Assembly: GCA_014193115.1 (NCBI GenBank)
Contig: BJHQ01000012.1
Coordinates: 22,803-86,802 of the forward strand
Source of the DNA: Planctomycetota bacterium
GTDB taxonomy: Bacteria > Planctomycetota > UBA11346
Length of the DNA: 64,000 bases
Direction: 5' to 3'
Below the pieces are notes generated by a model, which was not told the DNA's origin, made no database searches, and worked only from the letters and a program-made list of their open reading frames with translations. Made by a program: the position numbers and the translations under genes. Below are positions 42,510 to 49,445 of the stretch, one piece after another. How positions within the stretch are numbered: the stretch's first letter is position 1; the number at the start of each line of letters is the position of its first letter.

Positions 42510-43136
42510 ATGAATAATCTTTTCCTCATCACCGGCATGAGTGGATCGGGTAAATCCTCCCTCATCAATCCATTACGAGAAATGTGCAATGATCAATTTG
42601 AAATATGGGATATTGATCAATTGATCTACAACCTTCGGGATAATGGGCATCCTGAGGCGCCCTTGTTAAAATCGTGGAAATTAGGCGATGATGGCAATCC
42701 GTTTGTCGAATGTTTCAATATTGTCTATTCCGATGCCTCCAGATCGCAGAAAGACGTTATCATTTGCGGCACTGTCTTTCCAAAAGATGTTTATGCGAAA
42801 ACCAAATTAGCGTTTAACGCAATTCGATGGATTGGATTGTACGCGAATCCCGATGACATTCGCACTCGGCTCGGCACAAGAAAATCCGATATATGGACCA
42901 AGGAGATGATTGAATTCCATGCGAATTCATTCACTTGGTTCAAGAAAATCCCTGATCAAATTGACAATAAAATGATATTGATCAACACGAGTGACCATGG
43001 CATATCAGATGTCGTGAAAATAATACATAATCATTTATTGGCTGAATTGCGCTTACTCGCCCCAAAAAGCGATGCGCCGGAGCCGGCGAAGAGCGCTATC
43101 CCCGTTTTGCCACAGTCCGATCCGCCAGCCCGGTGA
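42510..43136 (+). CDS. Cassette 2b: P-loop ATPase/kinase-like protein with attC-encoded tail
   Basis: 208 aa from MNNLFLITGMSGSGKSSL; this ATG has GGAAG 4 bp upstream, whereas the ATG at 42489 has none. Walker A GMSGSGKSS (9-17) opens an AAA/nucleoside-kinase-like fold (IWDIDQLIYNLRDNGHP, DVIICGTVFP, IRWIGLYANPDDIRTRLGTRK). A small-molecule kinase role is plausible. The C-terminal about 25 residues (PKSDAPEPAKSAIPVL...) come from attC 3 and resemble the tails of cassettes 1 and 4. Confidence 0.75.
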   Translation: MNNLFLITGMSGSGKSSLINPLREMCNDQFEIWDIDQLIYNLRDNGHPEAPLLKSWKLGDDGNPFVECFNIVYSDASRSQKDVIICGTVFPKDVYAKTKLAFNAIRWIGLYANPDDIRTRLGTRKSDIWTKEMIEFHANSFTWFKKIPDQIDNKMILINTSDHGISDVVKIIHNHLLAELRLLAPKSDAPEPAKSAIPVLPQSDPPAR

Positions 43137-43151
43137 TTTTGAGCGTTGAGC
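43059..43151 (+). other. attC-like site 3
   Basis: 93 bp. R'' region GCCCCAAAAAGCGATGCG, CCGGAGCCGGCG, 3' half CCGCCAGCCCGGTGATTTTG, R' GTTGAGC (43145-43151, fits GTTRRRY). Confidence 0.85.
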
Positions 43152-43164
43152 GCCAGGAATTTAC

Positions 43165-44028
43165 ATGATAAATAAAATAAAAGATCAGTCTCAGGATTTT
43201 CCAGGTGAATGCTCTTTATTTGCGCTGGATTTACATAATGGCCAGGAATTATATTTCAATCAGGATGCAGTTCTCAATATAGCCAGTACCTACAAATTAC
43301 TTTCACTCATCTGCGCATATCAAAAGGCCGATTCAGGGGATCTCGATCTTTCGAAAGTTGTTACCATAGAACAAAAGGATCATAAACCCGGCTCAGGCAT
43401 TCTTCACGAACTGGCACATGATCTCGTCATTACCATACGCGATTTGCTCAGACTGATGATCATCATGTCAGATAACGCCGCTGCCATCTATCTGTATCGC
43501 ATGCTGGGCGGCAATTCCATCAATGCGGTCGCGGCCAACTTGGGTTTAAAAAATACGGCGTTTCATCCCCCCAAGGATGGCAATAAAGCATGGGCAAGCT
43601 CGACTGCGCGGGAATTGGTGTTACTCATGCGCAGTATCATCTGCAATGAAGCTGCCAGCACCACATCCTGTGAGGAAATGCGCTCTATTCTTTCACGTCA
43701 ATTCTACATGGACCAAATCGGACGATTCCTCCCCATATATCCCTACGCGTCAGATTTAGGCCTGACACCACGTGTGACCTTGCGTTGCAAAGGAGGCTTT
43801 GGCATTGGTGTTCGTTGCGATGTCGGATCAGTTGAGTTTATCGATAATGCACCCTTACTCATTGCTGTCATTTGCAATTTTAAACAAAATGACCCGACGA
43901 AATACGGCCTTCTGCAAGAACCGGCAAGCATCCTCAATGCCACCATGGCACGAATGACGATTGACGCGATGCGGCCAGGACTGATTGATCTGCCCTATAT
44001 TCCTTACCATGTTGGCAAAAGAGAATAG
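43165..44028 (+). CDS. Cassette 3: serine beta-lactamase-fold hydrolase (class A-like)
   Basis: 287 aa. The serine beta-lactamase/DD-peptidase motif set is present in order: SxxK as S41-TYK44, SDN at 102-104 (MSDNAAAIYLYRMLGG), and KGG at 209-211 in the KTG position. HKPGSGILHEL also matches class A enzymes. The general-base Glu of the omega loop (ExxLN) is not evident; the region reads FHPPKDGNKAWASSTARELV. There is no signal peptide, unlike secreted beta-lactamases. It may be a Beta-lactamase2-family hydrolase or esterase rather than an antibiotic-resistance enzyme. Confidence 0.82.
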   Translation: MINKIKDQSQDFPGECSLFALDLHNGQELYFNQDAVLNIASTYKLLSLICAYQKADSGDLDLSKVVTIEQKDHKPGSGILHELAHDLVITIRDLLRLMIIMSDNAAAIYLYRMLGGNSINAVAANLGLKNTAFHPPKDGNKAWASSTARELVLLMRSIICNEAASTTSCEEMRSILSRQFYMDQIGRFLPIYPYASDLGLTPRVTLRCKGGFGIGVRCDVGSVEFIDNAPLLIAVICNFKQNDPTKYGLLQEPASILNATMARMTIDAMRPGLIDLPYIPYHVGKRE

Positions 44029-44048
44029 TGATCGCATCAACAAATTGA

Positions 44049-44136
44049 ACCCAACAAGCCGATGCGCCGAAGCCGGGCACTCTGTTTTTTCTTTGAAATA
44101 TCTCGTCGGCCGGGACTGTGATCACTGACGCTGAGA
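44049..44136 (+). other. attC-like site 4
   Basis: 88 bp. R'' ACCCAAC (44049-44055), AAGCCGATGCGCCGAAGCCGG, 3' half CGTCGGCCGGGACTGTGATC and degenerate R' GCTGAGA. A better complementary partner for ACCCAAC is ATTGGGT at about 44366, beyond the adjoining long repeat. Confidence 0.75.
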
Positions 44137-44143
44137 GTCGGTA

Positions 44144-44372
44144 AGGATGGTTTTAAACAACGCCGTCGATTGATATGGATCCGAAGCGGGCGATACATGC
44201 ATAGGGTTTCCACTGGACATAGCCGAGCCTCAAAAAGCATTACCTATACAGGAGTTTGTTAATCTATAATGGCGAATAGGCTGTTGATTGACTTTTCAAC
44301 CGAACAACTACATTTCCACACATGCGTCTAATTTTCATCACAGTGCTTCGGGATCCCCCGAACAAACTATTG
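44144..44372 (+). repeat. Long cassette-associated repeat, copy A
   Basis: About 230 bp non-coding, homologous to copies B (45893-46114) and C (48262-48430). Shared blocks: ACATGCATAGGGTTTCCA, GTTGATTGACTTTTCAA(C/T)CGAA (hairpin GTTG...CAAC), ACACATGCGTC, CTTCGGGATCC and a terminal ATTGGGT that resembles an attC R' box. The next cassette gene starts about 12 bp later. Confidence 0.75.
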
Positions 44373-44383
44373 GGTCATGAAAT

Positions 44384-45058
44384 ATGATTTTATACGAATA
44401 TAAAAATAAAAAATGTCAGTGTCAATGTTGTCACAATGATGCGTTTACTCAGAATATGTATTTAGAATTCGAGGCTTTGAAATGCCGAGAATGCAAAAGT
44501 ATATTTTGCTCATTATGTACAAGGAAGGAAGAAGATTATGGGGATGGACAACAATTCAAAATTAGAGGATTTTGTCATTTATGTCCACAATGCAAAACAC
44601 GGGACATGAATATTGTTAAATTAAATTTAACATTATCAGACGGTTCAATTCGTTCCGTTGAAGAGCAATCGTTTCCAGAATGGCCCGAAATGAACAAAAT
44701 TGTTTATGGACAAATGCAATCAGAAGTTGGTATTATGCTACCAATAATGGTTGAATATCTTAGCCAAAATTTATCACTTGCCAAGATTGAGGAATTGAAA
44801 TTTCTGATTATTCAAGCAATTTGCACGAATGTTTATGTTAAATGGTGTTATAATAAACAAGAAACAGTCAGGGGTTATATAAATAATAATGATGAAATAG
44901 ATTTCGTAGCACCAAAAATATATGAAACAATTCAGATTATTAGGCGGGTCATTGAAATCAAAAATAATAAACAGGCAATGATCCAACAAGGCGATGCACC
45001 GGAGCCGGCGATGAATGCTGTTTCATCTTCGCAACCGTCCATTCCACCGTCCCAGTAA
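44384..45058 (+). CDS. Cassette 4: Cys-rich zinc-binding candidate with attC-encoded tail
   Basis: 224 aa. The N-terminal about 80 residues hold clustered Cys pairs (CQCQCCHND, CRECKSIFCSLC, CHLCPQC), a likely two-site zinc ribbon/treble-clef module. The middle (about 100-195) is helical. The last about 25 residues (QQGDAPEPAMNAVSSSQPS...) are encoded by attC 5 and end at the same attC position as in cassettes 1 and 2b. AT-rich codons. Family not recognised. Confidence 0.75.
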   Translation: MILYEYKNKKCQCQCCHNDAFTQNMYLEFEALKCRECKSIFCSLCTRKEEDYGDGQQFKIRGFCHLCPQCKTRDMNIVKLNLTLSDGSIRSVEEQSFPEWPEMNKIVYGQMQSEVGIMLPIMVEYLSQNLSLAKIEELKFLIIQAICTNVYVKWCYNKQETVRGYINNNDEIDFVAPKIYETIQIIRRVIEIKNNKQAMIQQGDAPEPAMNAVSSSQPSIPPSQ

Positions 45059-45073
45059 TCTTTGACTTTGGGC
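44981..45073 (+). other. attC-like site 5
   Basis: 93 bp. R'' ATCCAAC (44981-44987), AAGGCGATGCACCGGAGCCG, 3' half CCACCGTCCCAGTAATCTTT, R' TTTGGGC (45067-45073). Confidence 0.85.
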
Positions 45074-45086
45074 GACCAAAATCACC

Positions 45087-45458
45087 ATGACAATCGATAA
45101 TACACCATATTCCAAAAGCTTTGTTGACGTAACAATAGCTGGCGATTTTAAAGATGTAGGCGTTGTAAAAATGGCCATCAGAAAAACAACGGCCCATTGT
45201 TATTTTTGGATTAATAATAAATACCTGGGAAGATCGTTTTCACTGAACCAATTTACAGATGATTTCACTTATACATATGAAGATAAAACAATTATTACAA
45301 TCAGGGGCAAATGGTTACCGATATGGAAAATTAGCGTTTATAAAAACAATGAGTTTTGCGGAGAACATTACTATTTATTGGGAACATTTATTTATTATAT
45401 ATCAAATGCATTGTCATTATTGCTCATTTTCCTGGTGATATGGTGGATATCTAAATAA
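45087..45458 (+). CDS. Cassette 5: small protein with C-terminal membrane helix
   Basis: 123 aa. Beta-rich N-terminal part (VDVTIAGDFKDVGVVKMAI, HCYFWINNKYLG, TIITIRGKWLPIWKISVY) and a C-terminal membrane segment (LGTFIYYISNALSLLLIFLVIWWISK) make it a tail-anchored-type protein. It stops before attC 6. AT-rich; no family recognised. Confidence 0.7.
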   Translation: MTIDNTPYSKSFVDVTIAGDFKDVGVVKMAIRKTTAHCYFWINNKYLGRSFSLNQFTDDFTYTYEDKTIITIRGKWLPIWKISVYKNNEFCGEHYYLLGTFIYYISNALSLLLIFLVIWWISK

Positions 45459-45468
45459 TGATTAAATT

Positions 45469-45560
45469 CTTCGACAAGTCGACGCACGGTTCCGGCTACG
45501 AATGCTGATTTTGCCTCGCCAACATCTCATCGATCTTCGCGGCGATGTTTGACGTCAGCC
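45469..45560 (+). other. attC-like site 6 (degenerate)
   Basis: 92 bp. 5' end CTTCGACAAGTCGACGCACG, 3' end GCGGCGATGTTTGACGTCAGCC; R' reads GTCAGCC. Length matches the ordinary sites. Confidence 0.65.
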
Positions 45561-45594
45561 AATAATCTGAATGTAATATAATATAACCAAACAT

Positions 45595-45918
45595 ATGCCG
45601 GATCCAAGAAAACTGAAAATTGGCGATAGAATCAAATATATTGCCAGACCTGCACACTGGCACAGAAGCGATTGTACAGTTGGCAACGAGGATATTGCTT
45701 TTATTGACACCATTATTCGCAGAAAATACTGGCAAAGAATTTCCAATATAGATCAAAATGGGAATAGATGGTTCAGGGCAATTTTAACAATAAAAAATGA
45801 ACGAATATACCATTCATGGGCAGTTTTAGAAAGGACAGGGTGGATAAAATATCACAAACCGCCCAACAAAACGATGCGCCGGAGACGGGGACCGAGAGAC
45901 GGTTTCAAAGGAATATGA
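45595..45918 (+). CDS. Cassette 6: unknown protein, paralogue of cassette 11
   Basis: 107 aa. Shares with cassette 11 the pattern LKxGDxIKYxxRPxxW, DIxFxxxxIxRxxWQRISxID, and HxWAxxExxGWI, so the two cassettes carry one protein family. The core is about 85 residues; the tail NKTMRRRRGPRDGFKGI is coded by the start of attC 7 in a different frame from the common attC tail. The ATG is the first after attC 6. Function unknown. Confidence 0.75.
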   Translation: MPDPRKLKIGDRIKYIARPAHWHRSDCTVGNEDIAFIDTIIRRKYWQRISNIDQNGNRWFRAILTIKNERIYHSWAVLERTGWIKYHKPPNKTMRRRRGPRDGFKGI

Positions 45919-46114
45919 TTCCATCGGGCGACACATGCATAGGGTTTCCATTGGATATTGCCAAGCCACAGAAAGCACTACCGTGACGGGATATTTTTTC
46001 ATCTAAAATGGCGAAGAGGCCGTTGATTGACTTTTCAATCGAATACCTATATTTACACACATGCGTCACATTTATATCATAGCCCTTCGGGATCCACTGA
46101 ACAAATTGTTGGGC
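45861..46114 (+). other. Long attC-like site 7 including repeat copy B
   Basis: 254 bp. Opens GCCCAACAAAACGATGCG and closes ACAAATTGTTGGGC, giving perfectly complementary 9-bp ends (GCCCAACAA/TTGTTGGGC). The inside lacks the ordinary attC 3' half and instead contains long repeat copy B (from about 45893). Confidence 0.7.
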
Positions 46115-46156
46115 TTCATGACTTTTAGGAATCTTTCACGACAAAGGGGACTGTAA

Positions 46157-46495
46157 ATGAATACTAAACGAATTGTAGAATTCGAAATAGTAAGGACTCC
46201 GTTCGATAATACTGACTATGTATTGGGTCACAATGTATTTCAAATTAATGCCAACACACTTGGAGATGTGCTAGATGCAATTCCGACAATACTGCCTATT
46301 AGACTTGTCCCTCGAGTCGATAAGGGGAAATGGTGGATTATGCAGTCAGAGAATATGAAAATAAATGGGAAAATGATTGACATTCATTTTAAATTACCTC
46401 GTGGAAAATCTGATGATTATATATGTCCAAAACACGACATATCCGCTATAATTCCTGATGGCGCGTCGGTTTGGGCAGGTATAATAATTTGTTAA
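46157..46495 (+). CDS. Cassette 7: hypothetical protein
   Basis: 112 aa, AT-rich, AAGGGG about 9 bp before the ATG. No membrane segment. Likely alpha/beta globular (IVEFEIVRTPFDNTDYVLGH, LGDVLDAIPTILPIRLVPRVDKGKWWIMQ, KMIDIHFKLPRGKSDDYICP). It ends before attC 8. No family recognised. Confidence 0.7.
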   Translation: MNTKRIVEFEIVRTPFDNTDYVLGHNVFQINANTLGDVLDAIPTILPIRLVPRVDKGKWWIMQSENMKINGKMIDIHFKLPRGKSDDYICPKHDISAIIPDGASVWAGIIIC

Positions 46496-46541
46496 ACGCA
46501 TGATTGTATAAATTGTGCACCATGAAGAAGAAAAGAAAATT

Positions 46542-46634
46542 ACCCAACAAGTCAATGCACCGTGGCCAGGGACTAGCGCTATATCTGCTTCACAACCATC
46601 AAAACCGCCTGCCCGATGATCTCTGACGTTGGGC
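46542..46634 (+). other. attC-like site 8
   Basis: 93 bp. R'' ACCCAAC (46542-46548), AAGTCAATGCACCGTGGCC, 3' half CCGCCTGCCCGATGATCTCT, R' GTTGGGC (46628-46634), a full match to GTTRRRY. Confidence 0.9.
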
Positions 46635-46656
46635 AACCAGAAATAAGGAAAATAAA

Positions 46657-47357
46657 ATGACAGATACTCATATTATTGCTCTCGGCGGTGGTGGGTTTTC
46701 AATGGAAAATTCACCATTATTGGATGATTACATCATCAGTATTTCCGGGGAAAAGAACCCAAGAATCTGTTTTATTCCAACTGCATGCGGTGATGCAGAT
46801 AGTTATTCCATTAGATTTTATAGGAGATTCGCATCCGTTGGATGTTATGCTTTTGATTTGCAATTAGTACGGCGTCAAATATCAGACCTTGAAAGTTTTA
46901 TTTTGTCTATGGATATTCTTTATGTTGGCGGTGGGAACACGGCGAACATGTTGGCGATATGGCGCGAACACGGCGTTGATACTATACTAAAAAAACATGG
47001 TTATCCGGCAAGATACTCTGTGGAATATCGGCCGGTTCAATTTGCTGGTTCGAATACGGAATTACCGATTCGTTTGGTCCAGGATTGAAACCGTTAAAAT
47101 GTTTAGGATTCATTCCTGGCAGTAATTGCCCACATTATGACGGTGAAAGTGAAAGAAGACCTGCCTATCATGCAGCAATGAAATCCGGTATGCCGTCCGG
47201 ATATGCTGTGGATGATGGCGCTGCTATCCATTTTGTAAATGGTCAGCCATATACATGTATTTCCTCCAGACCGAAAGCAAACGTATATCAGGTGGAATAC
47301 ATTGATTCTCAAGTCCAAGAATTTTCTTTGGAAACCAAATTTCTCGGAAATTTATAA
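46657..47357 (+). pseudogene. pepE: Cassette 8: peptidase E (S51), interrupted by a -1 frameshift
   Basis: ORF 46657-47088 gives the N-terminal half of peptidase E (IIALGGGGFSMENSPLLDDY, DILYVGGGNTANMLAIW). ORF 47085-47357 gives the C-terminal part (GFIPGSNCPHYDGESERRPAYH). Reading one base back at the A7 run (46988-46995, CTAAAAAAAC) joins them through TWLSGKILCGISAGSICWFE and TDSFGPGLKPLKC, restoring the catalytic Ser (SAGS), Asp/His (TDSFG, PHYDGE) and about 233 aa, normal for PepE Asp-dipeptidases. Either a one-base deletion or -1 slippage on a classic slippery run. Confidence 0.85.
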
Positions 47358-47365
47358 ATACCACC

Positions 47366-47394
47366 AGGCGGTCCGAAGACCTTTGACGTTGGGC
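47366..47394 (+). other. attC-like site 9 (3' half only)
   Basis: CCGAAGACCTTTGACGTTGGGC with R' GTTGGGC (47388-47394). No RYYYAAC partner is found upstream, so the 5' half is lost. The cassette could not be excised normally. Confidence 0.75.
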
Positions 47395-47423
47395 AATAAG
47401 CATCTGTTCATGGAAAGGGAGTT

Positions 47424-48218
47424 ATGAACTCATACATTCAACTTTGTGACAATTTTGTAATAAAAAAGGAAAATCCACATTTTCCTGAAGCACTGAAATA
47501 TATAATTCTGAATGATATTGGCGCTCCCGTTGTAAAATTAATTGACACAATAATTGATGATAATGACACATATCTGGTGTTGGAACGCGTACGAGATAAT
47601 AACTTGGATAGTTCTATGTTTTCCGACTTTAACATAATTATGGAACTGATTTGCAAGATGAACAGTCTTAGAAATGATCTTTATCCTCGTGTAAATTTGC
47701 AATATTACCAGAATTACTGGAACGTCTTCAATCACTTACATGATGTGGCCATCTCTAGTGATTTATTTGAAGTCGACATACTTAAATGCCTCCCTAAACC
47801 CAATGATATATTTACAAAATTTTTGGGAATTATGCAACAAAGTGACATGGTGATTTCACACGGCGATCCAGCGAATTCAAATATGGGATTTCGTAGATCT
47901 CAAATGATTTTTTTCGACCTGGGGTTATCATTCCAAAGTCACCCAATGGTTGATTTTAGCCTTCGCACAGGTGCCCAAGCGACAAAATATCCATCAAATA
48001 TGAGTATCTCTGATGAGATAAATCGTTATCTGGATAAAATCAATTATAATTGCACTAATTCAAAGTCAGTATATTTTATTATATCTTGTATTTTGGGATG
48101 TTATATGGAGCAAACCGCCATTGATTCTGTATTCAAGGATGGAAAATCGTCAAAATATTATGGTTGGTGCAATAATACATTGAAGAGGTATATTAAATTT
48201 TCTTCTGGTGTTTTCTGA
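47424..48218 (+). CDS. Cassette 9: APH-like phosphotransferase
   Basis: 264 aa. Protein-kinase-like/APH fold signatures: catalytic loop VISHGDPANSNMGF (H146-G-D148 with Asn 151/153) and metal-binding FFDLGLSF (D165), at the usual spacing. The N-lobe is recognisable by IDTIIDDNDTYLVLERV (hinge-like). Relatives phosphorylate aminoglycosides, choline, homoserine or other small molecules; substrate cannot be predicted. GGGAG lies 4 bp before the ATG. AT-rich. Confidence 0.8.
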   Translation: MNSYIQLCDNFVIKKENPHFPEALKYIILNDIGAPVVKLIDTIIDDNDTYLVLERVRDNNLDSSMFSDFNIIMELICKMNSLRNDLYPRVNLQYYQNYWNVFNHLHDVAISSDLFEVDILKCLPKPNDIFTKFLGIMQQSDMVISHGDPANSNMGFRRSQMIFFDLGLSFQSHPMVDFSLRTGAQATKYPSNMSISDEINRYLDKINYNCTNSKSVYFIISCILGCYMEQTAIDSVFKDGKSSKYYGWCNNTLKRYIKFSSGVF

Positions 48219-48239
48219 ATTCCGTTTACAGATTATTCC

Positions 48240-48430
48240 GCCCAACACGCTGCTGCTCCGGTAGTGGCCACTATAGCCTCAAATAGTACTACGATGTCGA
48301 GATACAAATTACATGTGCGCATAGGCCGTTGATTGACTTAATCAATCGAACACATATATTAGTCTTCATGCTCCAATTTTCTTTCACGGCGGTTCTGGAT
48401 ACCCTGGTTCCATTGAACAAGCTGCTGGGC
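48240..48430 (+). other. Long attC-like site 10 including repeat copy C
   Basis: 191 bp. Opens GCCCAACACGCTGCTGCTCC, closes GAACAAGCTGCTGGGC (R' GCTGGGC). Contains repeat copy C with the hairpin GTTGATTGACTTAATCAATC, where the stem is lengthened compared with copies A and B. Confidence 0.7.
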
Positions 48431-48456
48431 AATATTCATAGAATAGGGGTTTGACT

Positions 48457-48660
48457 ATGATAAATTGGGAATACCATACCATGAAATTTGAATTCGGCAA
48501 TTGGCTCGTGAGTGGCAAATTTGACGAAGAGCAGTTTAATGTTTCAATTAATTCGATGGGGACACGAGGATGGGAATTGATCAATGTTTTTGCCACTGCT
48601 GGCGGAAATGGAAATACAAAATTTATCATAGCGGTATTTAAAAGACAATCTCAGATATGA
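48457..48660 (+). CDS. Cassette 10: DUF4177-like protein
   Basis: 67 aa from MINWEYHTMKFEF. The pattern W-E-Y at the start, SINSMGTRGWELINVFA in the middle and FIIAVFKRQ at the end is that of DUF4177, small cytoplasmic proteins of unknown role. AGGGG upstream is a usable ribosome binding site. It stops 65 bp before attC 11. Confidence 0.75.
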   Translation: MINWEYHTMKFEFGNWLVSGKFDEEQFNVSINSMGTRGWELINVFATAGGNGNTKFIIAVFKRQSQI

Positions 48661-48724
48661 ACCATAAAGTAATACAAGAAATTATTTGACAACCTCTGCA
48701 ATATTTCATTTTCAAATGGAGTTT

Positions 48725-48804
48725 GCCCAACAAGTGGGTGCGCCGGTGCCGGTGATTGAAAGGAAAACCACTATGAAAACATCACATTCGCCGGTCCGTT
48801 GGGC
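48725..48804 (+). other. attC-like site 11
   Basis: 80 bp. R'' GCCCAAC (48725-48731), AAGTGGGTGCGCCGGTGCCG, 3' half ATTCGCCGGTCCGTTGGGC, R' GTTGGGC (48798-48804). Fully matching outer boxes. Confidence 0.9.
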
Positions 48805-48821
48805 AGATTGATAGAGAAATT

Positions 48822-49166
48822 ATGCCAAACGCCATGACTCTGAAAGTTGGTGATTGGATAAAATACGTGGATCGTCCATTGGAATGGAAATCGAAGAGGT
48901 TCCGAGTGAACAGATGGGATATTGAATTTTTGGATAAACTTATTGCTCGGGGTCGATGGCAAAGAATATCGAAAATAGATGAATATGGGACACCCTGGAT
49001 ATTCGTTCGTCTAAAATACAATAATCATTATGAACATCACACATGGGCTATTTTTGAATCTTCTGGATGGATCATGAAATCTCCCCAACTAGGCGATGCA
49101 ACGGAGCCGGCAACTGGTCCTGCCCTGCGGCAATCTTTCGGCCGTCTCGATAAAATTCGTCGCTGA
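48822..49166 (+). CDS. Cassette 11: unknown protein, paralogue of cassette 6, attC-encoded tail
   Basis: 114 aa. Core about 1-85 is homologous to cassette 6 (LKVGDWIKYVDRPLEWKSKRF, WQRISKIDEYGTPWIFVRL, HHTWAIFESSGWI). The rest (LGDATEPATGPALRQSFGRL...) is translated from attC 12 in the same frame as the tails of cassettes 1, 2b and 4, but runs past their stop position. Function unknown. Confidence 0.75.
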   Translation: MPNAMTLKVGDWIKYVDRPLEWKSKRFRVNRWDIEFLDKLIARGRWQRISKIDEYGTPWIFVRLKYNNHYEHHTWAIFESSGWIMKSPQLGDATEPATGPALRQSFGRLDKIRR

Positions 49167-49174
49167 CTAGATGC
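49083..49174 (+). other. attC-like site 12
   Basis: 92 bp. R'' CCCCAAC, TAGGCGATGCAACGGAGCCG, 3' end degenerate (CGTCGCTGACTAGATGC). Confidence 0.7.
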
Positions 49175-49209
49175 AACGGGAATACTTATGACATTACTTA
49201 AAATGATCA

Positions 49210-49365
49210 ATGGAATACGATGTGTTTACAAATTCTGGTATAAAAGATAGCGATTTAATTGCACTGATTCATGTCGCAATCTTGATTTTTGTAATGTGTA
49301 TCATTTTTGTTCAATGTCGCCATCCTTTCCACCTTCTACACGATGAAATAAGAATAAAAGAATAG
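49210..49365 (+). CDS. Cassette 12: 51-aa single-membrane-span ORF
   Basis: Below the ORF-track cut-off. MEYDVFTNSGIKDSDLIALI leads into a hydrophobic helix (HVAILIFVMCIIFVQC) and a short basic/acidic tail ending RIKE. It is the only ORF of note in the last cassette, between attC 12 and 13. No strong ribosome binding site (AATGATCA upstream), so coding status is uncertain. Confidence 0.4.
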   Translation: MEYDVFTNSGIKDSDLIALIHVAILIFVMCIIFVQCRHPFHLLHDEIRIKE

Positions 49366-49445
49366 TTTTTCATGTTTCAATTGGTTTTTAAATTGCCCAT
49401 TTCATGTCTCTTATTTCTTAACCTGTTTGTTCAATATAATACTCT

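Noticed and set aside
42481-42510. Possible attC between cassette genes 2a and 2b (CCTAACC)
   Set aside because: Only a short RYYYAAC-like word and no matching L or R' box; the two genes are better read as one two-gene cassette.
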